64,000 nucleotides of DNA from Paucibacter_B soli. Lineage in GTDB: Bacteria; Pseudomonadota; Gammaproteobacteria; Burkholderiales; Burkholderiaceae_C. The stretch's first letter is position 1, and the number at the start of each line of letters is the position of its first letter. Of this stretch, positions 55,891-62,959 are shown in pieces. The DNA is taken from assembly GCF_037482845.1 (NCBI RefSeq), contig NZ_JBBHJW010000009.1:1-64000 (forward strand), read 5' to 3'. The notes beneath the pieces are model-generated. The model did not search any database, had not been told where the DNA came from, and saw only the letters and a program-made list of their open reading frames with translations. Position numbers and translations under genes: made by a program.

Positions 55891-56796
55891 ATGAGCACGT
55901 CCGAAGAGCTGCGTCGCCGACACCTCACCGCGCTCAAGAGCGTCTTGGAGTTCTCCAACGCCAGCGACATCTCATGGTCCCGCGGCGCCGCCCAGGCCTG
56001 TGCCAGTGAAATCACCCAGGTCCGTAGCTACATCGCCAATGGCGTTCCTTGCGGGCCAGGCGCCACCGATCTCCTCGAGTTCTTTCTCGCCGCGCGCTGG
56101 GAGGGTCGAGTGGACTTCGAAGGCCTCTGGCAGGACTACGTGAAAGCCGGCTTCGTCAAGCCCGCGACGGTGCTCTTCATCCGCTATAAGAATGGCTTCG
56201 TGCATGCCCTCCCCTTGGAAGCGGCGCTGCTGGCCGGTAACCTGAAGATGTTCGACGGTCTCCTCCAGAGCGGCGCGAAGGTCCTGGATGTCCCCAGCCG
56301 TCCCTGGCGCCCTTCGAAGAAGACTGGCAAGTGCTCGATCAAGGGCATCGAGGGCTTTATCAAGTTCTGCATCAAGGATCCGACCAAGCGCATGCCGTTC
56401 GAGGCCTCAGCGCTGGCGGCATCGATGGCCGAGGTGATTGAGCGCCGCCTGGCCGGCAAAGAGCCAATCGAACCGGTCAAGCCTGCGAAGCCCGTGAAGG
56501 CACCCAAGGCCGCCAAGCCACCGAAAGTGGCAAAGCCCGGGAAGAAGGTGAAGCAAGCTGGCAAAGAGGAAGGGGCTGCTGAGCAGCAAGCCGATCTGTT
56601 CTACGCGACACCTGAGCCATCAGCTGAAGCTGAGATGCCGAGGCCTTTCCTGGACCCGATGACTGGAATTCGCCCTGGGCCGACAGCGCCAACTGTTGCA
56701 GCTCATGCAGCTCCTGCGGTACCGGCGTATCCGCTTGGCATCGAGACACGTTCGGCGCCTATCGTGAACCCCCGCATGCGCCGCGGCGGGCTTTGA
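55891..56796 (+). CDS. Ankyrin-like family protein with long Lys/Pro linker and Arg tail, 301 aa
   Basis: Landmarks: VRSYIANGVPCGPGATDLLE, LWQDYVKAGFVKPATVL, PLEAALLAGNLKMFDGLLQS, GAKVLDVPSRPW (as in the genes at 48080 and 48813) and a signature-like MAEVIERRL. A Lys/Pro/Ala-rich linker of about 40 residues (KPVKAPKAAKPPKVAKPG) and an acidic/Pro stretch precede NPRMRRGGL. The linker resembles histone-H1 tails. A GCAAGCTGGCAAAGAGGA variant of the short repeated motif is inside the linker-coding region (56553-56575). Confidence 0.7.
   Translation: MSTSEELRRRHLTALKSVLEFSNASDISWSRGAAQACASEITQVRSYIANGVPCGPGATDLLEFFLAARWEGRVDFEGLWQDYVKAGFVKPATVLFIRYKNGFVHALPLEAALLAGNLKMFDGLLQSGAKVLDVPSRPWRPSKKTGKCSIKGIEGFIKFCIKDPTKRMPFEASALAASMAEVIERRLAGKEPIEPVKPAKPVKAPKAAKPPKVAKPGKKVKQAGKEEGAAEQQADLFYATPEPSAEAEMPRPFLDPMTGIRPGPTAPTVAAHAAPAVPAYPLGIETRSAPIVNPRMRRGGL
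56553..56575 (+). repeat. GCAAGCTGGCAAAGAGG variant motif, copy 6
   Basis: Looser copy of the short motif within a coding region. May be coincidental. Confidence 0.3.
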
Positions 56797-56846
56797 TAAA
56801 AGCAAAGCGGCAGGCCGATATCGACCGCCGCCAAATCAAGGACTCA

Positions 56847-57116
56847 TTAAAGGATGATGAGCTTGTCGCCGTTCCAACGGAAGTTGGCCTCGTCATCTTT
56901 CCAGTCGTAGCCCGGGAACATGCGCTTGTAGCTGCAATTCCACATGGTGTCGCGGATAGCTCGGCACTTCGAGTCCATCTGGAACTCGATTTTGAAGCCT
57001 TTGTTTGCTTCAATGGCGGCCTTGATATCTTCGGCCTTTGGTTCTTTGTTTGCGGTGCCGCTGCAGCCAACAAGACCCAGCGCAGCCAAACACGCTATAG
57101 CAAGCAAACTCTTCAT
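56847..57116 (-). CDS. Small lipoprotein, 89 aa
   Basis: Start ATG 57116, chosen because it gives a clean lipoprotein signal: KSLLAIACLAALGLVGCSG with lipobox LVGC. The mature part has two Cys (SKCRAIRDTMWNCSYKRMFP) and ends FRWNGDKLIIL. Small, probably periplasm-facing. Possible entry-exclusion or envelope role is speculation. Convergent with the ankyrin-like gene on its left. Confidence 0.65.
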   Translation of the reverse strand: MKSLLAIACLAALGLVGCSGTANKEPKAEDIKAAIEANKGFKIEFQMDSKCRAIRDTMWNCSYKRMFPGYDWKDDEANFRWNGDKLIIL

Positions 57117-57251
57117 CACCCGATTCCTTTCATGAAACTGCAAAATTGCAGCCAGCAGTGTTTCGGGTATCTTATTCGCTGTTTATTGATCCCGCGCAGT
57201 TGCAGAGAAATCAATATGACTGGATTCGTCACCCAATCGCGAACCAAAGCC

Positions 57252-57536
57252 TTACAACGGCATCAGGCGGCCGTAGCGACGCGCCAATTTGGTTTCGTGG
57301 CGGTAAACCCGCGTGCGAACCTCTTCGATGCGGCGCAGCTTCGGCTCTTGTTTGGCGCCAAGGAGCAGCGACACGGCGGCGCAGAGCATCAAGCCCATGG
57401 CCATCAGGCCTTCGTTCTGCAGTCGCGCCTGGCCGGCGAGTGCGCCGAAGAGGCAAGGGGCAACCGCCATCAGCAGAACCGCTTTGATCTGCGCCTGGCG
57501 GAGGATCTTGGTCATCGAGGTGTAGGAGGTGCTCAT
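57252..57536 (-). CDS. Small membrane protein, 94 aa
   Basis: Two predicted transmembrane helices: AVLLMAVAPCLFGALAG and GLMAMGLMLCAAVSLLLGA, then a basic cytoplasmic tail (RIEEVRTRVYRHETKLARRY). ATG 57536 lies 8 bases after the GATATC box at 57545-57570, predicting a leaderless mRNA. Family unknown. It may be in one unit with the lipoprotein gene 135 bases downstream. Confidence 0.6.
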   Translation of the reverse strand: MSTSYTSMTKILRQAQIKAVLLMAVAPCLFGALAGQARLQNEGLMAMGLMLCAAVSLLLGAKQEPKLRRIEEVRTRVYRHETKLARRYGRLMPL

Positions 57537-57544
57537 GGATTTGA

Positions 57545-57570
57545 GATATCACACCCAGCGCGACCATCAA
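57545..57570 (-). promoter_or_regulatory. Promoter-like box TTGATG-14-GATATC
   Basis: TTGATG 14 bp from GATATCTC, directly ahead of ATG 57536. Confidence 0.6.
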
Positions 57571-57592
57571 GTTCATATACGGTTAAAAATAT

Positions 57593-57621
57593 TTGACAAC
57601 AGCGGTCTAGCTTGGTACTCT
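57593..57621 (+). promoter_or_regulatory. Canonical sigma70 promoter TTGACA-17-TACTCT
   Basis: Ideal -35 and spacing, 9 bases before ATG 57631. Unlike the GATATC boxes, this looks like a housekeeping promoter, as expected for an autoregulated toxin-antitoxin operon. Confidence 0.7.
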
Positions 57622-57630
57622 TCCACCATC

Positions 57631-58137
57631 ATGTTGGCGATTCCATATCTCAATGAAATCGTTCGGACCCGCAGGTCCGATATGGGCATTTCCCAGACAC
57701 TGCTCGCGAAGCTCAGTGGCCTCTCCCGTGTCACTGTCACCCAAATCGAGAGCGGAACCATCAAGGATCTGAGCGTCGGCCGCACGATGCGGTTGCTTTC
57801 TGAGCTGGGTCTTTCGTTGCACCTCTCTCCCGCTCGCGGACGTGAGAAGGCGTTGAAGCCGACCATGTCGGCGGTCGAGCAGGCCGCGCTCTCTGCGAGC
57901 GTCAGCTACCGCTCGCGTCTGAGCCCCGAAACCCTTGCGCGTGCCGTTGTCACCGGCGAGATTCCGGAGGGCTTCGAACCGCACATGAACGCGTTCCTTG
58001 ACGATGCCTCTGCAGCCTTGTTGGCTAACGTGGTCGAGCAGGTGCATCTGCAGTCCTCGTTGCCGCGGTCGTTGATCTGGTCCAACATGCGCGCCCTTGC
58101 GGCCAGTCTTGGAAACAAAAGGCCCCTTTGGAAATGA
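57631..58137 (+). CDS. Xre-family HTH antitoxin of an AbiEii-type pair, 168 aa
   Basis: Residues 5-60 form a Cro/C1-type helix-turn-helix (VRTRRSDMGISQTLLAKLSG, LSRVTVTQIESG, TIKDLSVGRTMRLLSELGLS). The C-terminal half is helical and probably contacts the toxin. Its stop overlaps the toxin start (ATGA), the normal antitoxin-toxin coupling. Strong promoter upstream, likely autorepressed. No Arg-rich tail, while the toxin has one. Confidence 0.78.
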   Translation: MLAIPYLNEIVRTRRSDMGISQTLLAKLSGLSRVTVTQIESGTIKDLSVGRTMRLLSELGLSLHLSPARGREKALKPTMSAVEQAALSASVSYRSRLSPETLARAVVTGEIPEGFEPHMNAFLDDASAALLANVVEQVHLQSSLPRSLIWSNMRALAASLGNKRPLWK

Positions 58138-58823
58138 AGTCAGTCGATTTCTCGCGGCCCGGTGATTGGCAGGTTCTCCTCCCCCACGCTCTGCGTCTGA
58201 TGGCTCACCTCGAGTCCGAGACGGATAGTCCAGTCTGGACCTTTGGGGGCGGCACCGTGCTGATGCTTCGGTTGGCGCACCGCCTCAGCAAGGACATCGA
58301 CCTGTTCGTTGATGACCCTCAGTATCTGGGGTACATCAATCCTCGCCTGAGCGATGTCGCCGAAAGCATCAGTACCGACTACGAAGAGAATGCCGAGTTC
58401 ATCAAGCTGCGCCTGACTCACGGGGAAATCGACGTCGTTGTCGGATCCTCATTGACGCCGAATCCTTTTGAGACGGTGTCGTACGGTGACCGTTCGATCA
58501 GGGTGGAGACCTGCTCAGAAATCTTGGCCAAGAAGATGTGGCACCGAGGGAATCGTGCCAAGGTGCGCGATCTGTTCGATCTCTGGTCGATTGCCACCAT
58601 GGAGCCTGAAGCCATCGCGGCCGCCGCGCCATTCATGCAGAAGCATGGGCGCGCCTTCCTGGATGCGTTCGCCAACCCGACTGCACTCCAGCGGAGTGAT
58701 CTCGATCAGATTGAGACCCTTGGTCTACGACCCACGCTCGAAGAGTGCGTCAAGGTCGCGAGCGCCGTCATATCCCCTCTTCTTGAGCCACCCGCCCCAT
58801 CTCTTCGGCGTCGTCGACCGTAA
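58134..58823 (+). CDS. AbiEii/AbiGii-family nucleotidyltransferase toxin with Arg-rich tail, 229 aa
   Basis: WTFGGGTVLMLRLAHRLSKD with DIDLFV gives the family GGT..L..R..KDxDLF nucleotidyltransferase motif. EIDVVVGSSL supplies the third acidic residue. EILAKKMWHRGNRAKVRDLF with DLW is the helical AbiEii signature. Such toxins add nucleotides to tRNA or other targets and stop growth or phage infection. The terminus is PAPSLRRRRP, the array's tail. Its partner is an Xre protein rather than AbiEi. Confidence 0.82.
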   Translation: MKSVDFSRPGDWQVLLPHALRLMAHLESETDSPVWTFGGGTVLMLRLAHRLSKDIDLFVDDPQYLGYINPRLSDVAESISTDYEENAEFIKLRLTHGEIDVVVGSSLTPNPFETVSYGDRSIRVETCSEILAKKMWHRGNRAKVRDLFDLWSIATMEPEAIAAAAPFMQKHGRAFLDAFANPTALQRSDLDQIETLGLRPTLEECVKVASAVISPLLEPPAPSLRRRRP

Positions 58824-58859
58824 GTCGATCAGCGTGCGCTCACCTTGCCAACCTCGACT

Positions 58860-59323
58860 TTACGGTCGCGGCACCCTGGCCCGGATCTGGGGCTGAGCGT
58901 CAGCAGCCGCCTTGATGCTTCGCTGCATCAGCTCCTCCGAGATGGCTGATGCAACACGTTCTGCCCTCGCCGCGCTATTGCTGATGTGCTCGTACGAGAT
59001 GAACCTTGCATAGCTGACGATGTCCTTGAACCCAGTTCCAGCAATCGCCAGGGCTTCATCGGCGCCGGCGCGCACAAGCACCCTTGCAGCGTGCGCATTG
59101 AAGCTGAAGCATGCCAGACGAGCGCGTCTTTGACGTGCCTGGCGTCAGACTCGCACATGATCCGGATCATGAAGCTCTGAAGGGCCTTGTAGTGAAGGCT
59201 CTGCTCGTTGGCGGAGGCATTCAGCTCTTCCGGCGACAGGCTGCCGATCAGTTCACCCAGGGCCTTGGGGTCGGAGTTCCAGGCCGCCTCAAAGGCGGCT
59301 TCCAGTTTGGGGTTGGTGCTCAT
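58860..59323 (-). pseudogene. Frameshifted ankyrin-like family member with Arg tail
   Basis: ATG 59323 starts MSTNPKLEAAFEAAWNSDPK, then AQSLHYK-like repeat sequence (EQSLHYKALQSFMIRIM) up to about DALVWHA near 59110. The family then continues in another frame: FSFNAHAARVLVRAGADEAL, the signature SEELMQRSI and the terminus IRARVPRP with stop at 58860. A single frameshift near 59100-59120 explains both parts. It is the only minus-strand family member, so the tail is not tied to one strand or operon. Confidence 0.65.
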
Positions 59324-59448
59324 GCTTGCGTCTCGTGCATTGTGAAATCTCATTGATGCGCGAGCCAGCTATCAGCCGGCGAGCTCGACAGCCTGGCCGG
59401 ACGCGAAGCGAAATGGGTATATTGTACGCTGCGCCAAGTCGGACGCAA

Positions 59449-60138
59449 TCACCCCAAGAGCTTCGACACCCCTTCTCTGAATGCTTTGGCGCCACCATTA
59501 GCTGGATGCCTGACCTGGGCCTGGACTCGCACGCGCAGCTCGCCCAGGATCTCCTCCGACACCTTGCCGATTGCCACGACACGGCCGCTTGGGAAGAGGT
59601 CCATGAACTGCTCGAGCAGCGGGAGCCCGATCTGCAGCTCCTGTTTGGTCGGCTTCCGGTTGGTGAGCCAGGCTCCATCAGCTTTCATCGGGTCCGGGGC
59701 AAAGGCGTTCCAGAGTGCGACATCTCGCGTGTCGATGCCAGACTGCTTCAATGCACCCCAGACGATGGTGGCTGTGGGCTCGTTGGCGCCCAGCGCGGGG
59801 GTCTTCTTGGTCACCTGGCTGGTGCGCTGGCCGCCGCCGGCGATCACGTCCTCGGCGTTGATGCCGGCCTTGGCCAGGTTGCCCAGCAGGATGCGCTCGC
59901 TGGTCATGGCGATCCCGGAGAAATGCCCTCCCTGGTAGCCCAGAGCCTCAGCGATGAGCATCAGCTTGGCGCGGCCGGCGCGCTCGGTGAGGTAGCGGTG
60001 CAAGTGGTCAGCGCGAGCGGCCGGTGACCGCGGGCCGAGATCGTGAACCGGGTCGATATCCCGCCAGGGGTTGAAGACGCCAGGCAGGCGTGGCAGCGCC
60101 TGCAGGGCCTGGACGAAGTCGTCGATCTTTGTCGTCAT
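59449..60138 (-). CDS. Uracil-DNA-glycosylase-superfamily protein, 229 aa
   Basis: GVFNPWRDIDPVHDLGPRSP, then LMLIAEALGYQGGHFSGIAM with TSERILLG, corresponds to the UDG motif A region (GExPGxxGxxFsGxaFt). HPANGGAKAFREGV near the C-terminus matches the HPxxGG-type motif B. Some members of this branch are fused to or found with phage genes; excision of uracil or another damaged base is the likely activity. ATG 60138 overlaps the upstream gene's stop (ATGA). No terminal Arg tail. Confidence 0.72.
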   Translation of the reverse strand: MTTKIDDFVQALQALPRLPGVFNPWRDIDPVHDLGPRSPAARADHLHRYLTERAGRAKLMLIAEALGYQGGHFSGIAMTSERILLGNLAKAGINAEDVIAGGGQRTSQVTKKTPALGANEPTATIVWGALKQSGIDTRDVALWNAFAPDPMKADGAWLTNRKPTKQELQIGLPLLEQFMDLFPSGRVVAIGKVSEEILGELRVRVQAQVRHPANGGAKAFREGVSKLLG

Positions 60139-61184
60139 GGCATTGTTTGGCTGGGGAGGAAATTTCCAACGGCGTCTTGGGGCAAGAGGCCACACGTGAT
60201 TTCACCGGCGCCCAGTTCTTTCAGGGCTTGTGCAAGCGTGGGCTTGTTTCTCAGCATGCTTCTCTCGCACTCTTCTTGCGCGCGGATGAGGTCGCTGATG
60301 AACTGCGAAAGCGGCAAGCACCCATGGGCCGCCAGCCTGCTCTTGATGACACCTGAGGCACTACCGTTCCTTGGAATGAACAACAATGGGCCGTCGCCAA
60401 ATCGTTCTGGAACCGTGAGCATCAGGCATTCGCCAAGAATCTTCGACACGCAGGACATGGCTTGCCTCGAGATCCATGTCGGTACCTGAACAATTTCGTA
60501 GCTGTCGAGAAGTTGATTCCAGAGCGGCACATTGAGGTACGAGACAACTACATCTGCGGCGAGCGGGACCACTGCGCCCAGTCGTCTGGCGATGTAGGCC
60601 GCTCCAGCAAAGTGATGGGACCCGCCTGCGTTGGATAGAAAGAGTCTTCCATCCCACATCGAAACATGAAACTGGTCGATGCCAGGTGCATGGATGACCC
60701 TGATCTCAGGATGCCGAAGCATCATTTCCAGGCCCCTTGTGTCAACTGATGCCCCTTGCTCCTCTGCGAAGTAGCACCCGAACTCATCGACGTCTTTGAA
60801 GGGTAGTTCAGCAGACTTGCTGGCCGCGATTCCGTCGACATCAAGAATGTCGCACTGGAAGTTGGGGAGGATCCTTGTCTTCACCAGCGAACTCGACAGT
60901 TCGCTGCACTTCAGTTGGCCGCTTGAGATGCTCGCGACCGTTGAATTTCGATCCCAGGATCCGCAGTGAGCCAGGAGATCCAGGCGCAGAACCGACTCCC
61001 CAAAGATGCCAGCGCGCGGCAGCCAGGGGTCCATCGATAGAGGCTTCTGCCACGGACCAGGAAGCAGCCCATCCAGCTTTCCCCAAGCAAGGATTCGTTG
61101 GCGCGCCGAGAAGTCGGGCAGCCCCACCCAGCGCCGCCAGATGGGCCACTCGTTGAACTTCAATACTTCAGGTGGGATGCTCAT
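60135..61184 (-). CDS. Unknown protein, paralog of the gene at 62960, 349 aa
   Basis: The segment WDGRLFLSNAGGSHHFAGAA, YIARRLG aligns with the paralog's WDERFFFSNCDGSHHFAAAR, WIALQTR: a conserved WDxRxFxSNxxGSHHFAxAxxIA core with two His that could be catalytic or metal ligands. Rest is mixed alpha/beta. ATG 61184 follows CACAGCAA. Upstream, the GATATC box survives but the truncated IS3-like element begins about 30 bp beyond it, so expression may be altered. Confidence 0.65.
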   Translation of the reverse strand: MSIPPEVLKFNEWPIWRRWVGLPDFSARQRILAWGKLDGLLPGPWQKPLSMDPWLPRAGIFGESVLRLDLLAHCGSWDRNSTVASISSGQLKCSELSSSLVKTRILPNFQCDILDVDGIAASKSAELPFKDVDEFGCYFAEEQGASVDTRGLEMMLRHPEIRVIHAPGIDQFHVSMWDGRLFLSNAGGSHHFAGAAYIARRLGAVVPLAADVVVSYLNVPLWNQLLDSYEIVQVPTWISRQAMSCVSKILGECLMLTVPERFGDGPLLFIPRNGSASGVIKSRLAAHGCLPLSQFISDLIRAQEECERSMLRNKPTLAQALKELGAGEITCGLLPQDAVGNFLPSQTMP

Positions 61185-61198
61185 TTGCTGTGGCAACT

Positions 61199-62152
61199 CT
61201 ATTCGCGACCGAATGCGAATCTCGATGCAATTTCTCGTTCCGAACGCACTGGCTGTAGGGATATCACAAACTGGGCTCTAGCACACGACTTGTATAGGTG
61301 CTCTTCGTTGTACCAGCGCACGAGTGCTGTGGCCCAGCGGCGCGCTTGCAGCAGGTCTTCGAACGGTTTGACGGGCAGCTCCGGGCGGTACTTCAGGGTG
61401 CGGAACAGGGACTCCGAATAGGGGTTGTCATTGCTCACCGAGGGGCGGCTGCGGCTGGGCGCCACGCCCAGGCGCTGCATGGTCGCCAGCATGGTTTCGC
61501 CCTTCATCGGGGAGCCGTTGTCCGAGTGCACCACGAGCTGACCAGCGGCGATGCCGTGTCTGGCGCAGATGTCCTGCAGCAGCCCCGCCGCCAGCTCCGC
61601 GCTCTCGCAGTCAAACACCTGCCAGCCCACGATCTTGCGGCTGAAGAGATCGACGAACAGGTACAGATAGAAGTGGATGCCGCGCACGCAGGTGGGCAAA
61701 TAGGTGATGTCCCAGCAAAAGATCTGCTCGGGCCGTGTCGCCGTCAGCGCGCGCGGTCTGCTGCGCTTTTGCGGCGTGCGCTCCAGCCGGCGATGGTGCA
61801 TCTGGCCGGCCTGATGCAGCAGCCTGTACAGCGTCGATTCGCTGGCGATGTAGCGGCCCTGGTCGGCCAGGCGGGGCACGATCTGGCTGGGTGGCAGGTT
61901 CTTGAACTCGTCGCCGTTGAGCACCGCCATGGCGGTCTTGCGCTCGGCTTGGCTGAGCTTGTTGGCGGGCTCCGCTCGCTCGTGCAGGCCCGCCACGCGG
62001 CGATCCCCGCCTTGGCCTTCGGGGCGCTGCCAGCGCTGCACGGTGCGCGCGGACAAGCCGATCTGGGCGCAGGCCGAATCCAGCCTCGCGCCGGCCGCGC
62101 AGGCTTCGTGAATCAGCCCCAGCAGAGTCTGGCGCTGTTGGGTGCAAGTCAT
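61199..62152 (-). CDS. IS3-family transposase OrfB (DDE), 3' truncated
   Basis: Rve-type integrase core: CWDITYLP (first Asp), VVHSDNGSPMKGE (second Asp) and SVSNDNPYSESLFRTLKY (Glu). N-terminal HTH for DNA binding (CAQIGLSARTVQRWQ). The normal end (EHxHS.I.FVTP..RH) is replaced after WYNEEHL by host-derived YKSCARAQFVISLQPVRSER, so the last 30 or so native residues are missing. Likely inactive or impaired. Starts by TGATG overlap with OrfA. Confidence 0.8.
   Translation of the reverse strand: MTCTQQRQTLLGLIHEACAAGARLDSACAQIGLSARTVQRWQRPEGQGGDRRVAGLHERAEPANKLSQAERKTAMAVLNGDEFKNLPPSQIVPRLADQGRYIASESTLYRLLHQAGQMHHRRLERTPQKRSRPRALTATRPEQIFCWDITYLPTCVRGIHFYLYLFVDLFSRKIVGWQVFDCESAELAAGLLQDICARHGIAAGQLVVHSDNGSPMKGETMLATMQRLGVAPSRSRPSVSNDNPYSESLFRTLKYRPELPVKPFEDLLQARRWATALVRWYNEEHLYKSCARAQFVISLQPVRSEREIASRFAFGRE
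61260..61265 (-). promoter_or_regulatory. Partial promoter-like box (GATATC without TTG)
   Basis: TTTGTGATATCCC ahead of the 349-aa gene. The matching -35 position reads GTGTGC. The IS3-like element starts close by, so the original upstream part may have been lost. Confidence 0.35.
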
Positions 62153-62735
62153 CAGTCCTCGTCCCCCAACAGCGCTTGGAACTTTTTTTGCAGCACCAGC
62201 AGCGCTGCCGCCTCGGCCAGGGCGCGCTCCTTTCTGCGCAGCTCGCGCTGCAGCACCTCGTGCCTGCCTTGCAGGACCTTGAGCTCGGCCTTGGCCTCGC
62301 GCCGTTCCTGGGCCGTCTCTGGCTCAGGGCCGCTGCAAAAGGCTTCGCGCCAGGCCGTCAGCTGGTGCTCGAACAAGCCCTTCTCGCGGCACCAGGCGTG
62401 CAAGGCCTCCCCGCTGAGGCCGTGGCTCTCCTGCAGCGCCAACAAGCGCTCGGCGGCGCTCCATTGGCGGGCCGGCAGGCTTTGCGGGAGGCTGCTGGGC
62501 ATCACGACCTCAGCTTTGCCCTTGCGCGACTCCTTGAGCCAGCCCTTGAGGGTGTGCAGCGGCATGTTCAGCTCTGCCGCAACGTCGTCCAGCGTACGCG
62601 ATCCGCGCTGCCTGGCTTTGCTCAGCGCCTGCTCTTTGAACTCAGGCGTTCTTCTCAATTTCTGCATGTGTACTTGTCGTTCCGATGCGGGTCACCCGCT
62701 GGAAAATGGGGACGACAACTATTCTGACGCGGGGG
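61290..62735 (-). mobile_element. IS3-like element, truncated at its 3' end
   Basis: Two-gene IS with OrfA and OrfB. OrfB loses homology after WYNEEHL and runs into host promoter sequence, so the right end of the IS is missing at about 61290. The other end lies near 62735, after the poly-G tract, and abuts a gene remnant. Limits approximate. Confidence 0.6.
62152..62667 (-). CDS. IS3-family transposase OrfA, 171 aa
   Basis: HTH region FKEQALSKARQRGSRTLDDV, AAELNMPLHTLKGWLKES, then a Gln/Leu/Arg-rich coiled coil (LKVLQGRHEVLQRELRRKER). Longer than the classic OrfA of about 100 aa, as in some IS3 subgroups. Its stop overlaps the OrfB start. Seems intact. Confidence 0.75.
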   Translation of the reverse strand: MQKLRRTPEFKEQALSKARQRGSRTLDDVAAELNMPLHTLKGWLKESRKGKAEVVMPSSLPQSLPARQWSAAERLLALQESHGLSGEALHAWCREKGLFEHQLTAWREAFCSGPEPETAQERREAKAELKVLQGRHEVLQRELRRKERALAEAAALLVLQKKFQALLGDED

Positions 62736-62739
62736 GGGG

Positions 62740-62874
62740 TTTGGCAACCACCAAATTGACTTCTCCAAAAAGATCCCTATTTCGCGCAACGAGATTGTCA
62801 CGTTCCTCATCTTTGAGTGGAACCAGGACACCAACACGTCTGGGCCCCGTCGGCAGATTCATTTCTGGACTTAA
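62740..62874 (+). pseudogene. C-terminal remnant of an unknown gene, cut by the IS3-like element
   Basis: The frame reads HQIDFSKKIPISRNEIVTFL, IFEWNQDTNTSGPRRQIHFW and then T and a stop. The composition looks like real coding, unlike the flanking shadows, and there is no start. The upstream part is absent; on the far side of the IS the sequence belongs to a minus-strand gene, so a deletion accompanied the insertion. Confidence 0.55.
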
Positions 62875-62886
62875 TCGTTGCCAACG

Positions 62887-62912
62887 AAAAGGCCCGCATG
62901 TGCGGGCCTGGA
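62887..62912 (-). terminator. Rho-independent terminator of the 323-aa gene
   Basis: AGGCCCGCA-CA-TGCGGGCCT followed by TTTTCG on the minus strand. Confidence 0.75.
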
Positions 62913-62959
62913 CTCACATGCGCCGCGGCCTGAAGGGCGAGGCTGGCTGCGCAACCGGG

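Noticed and set aside
34610..58823. Encapsulin cargo-loading peptides as an explanation of the tails
   Set aside because: Some tails (GSLRTRRPRP, PSLRRPHRPK) resemble GSLRR-type cargo peptides, but most lack the Leu-x-x-Gly-Ser-Leu pattern and no encapsulin shell gene is in the window.
59323..59353. GATTTC near 59345 as another promoter box
   Set aside because: No TTG at the right distance upstream and the hexamer deviates; not counted with the GATATC boxes.
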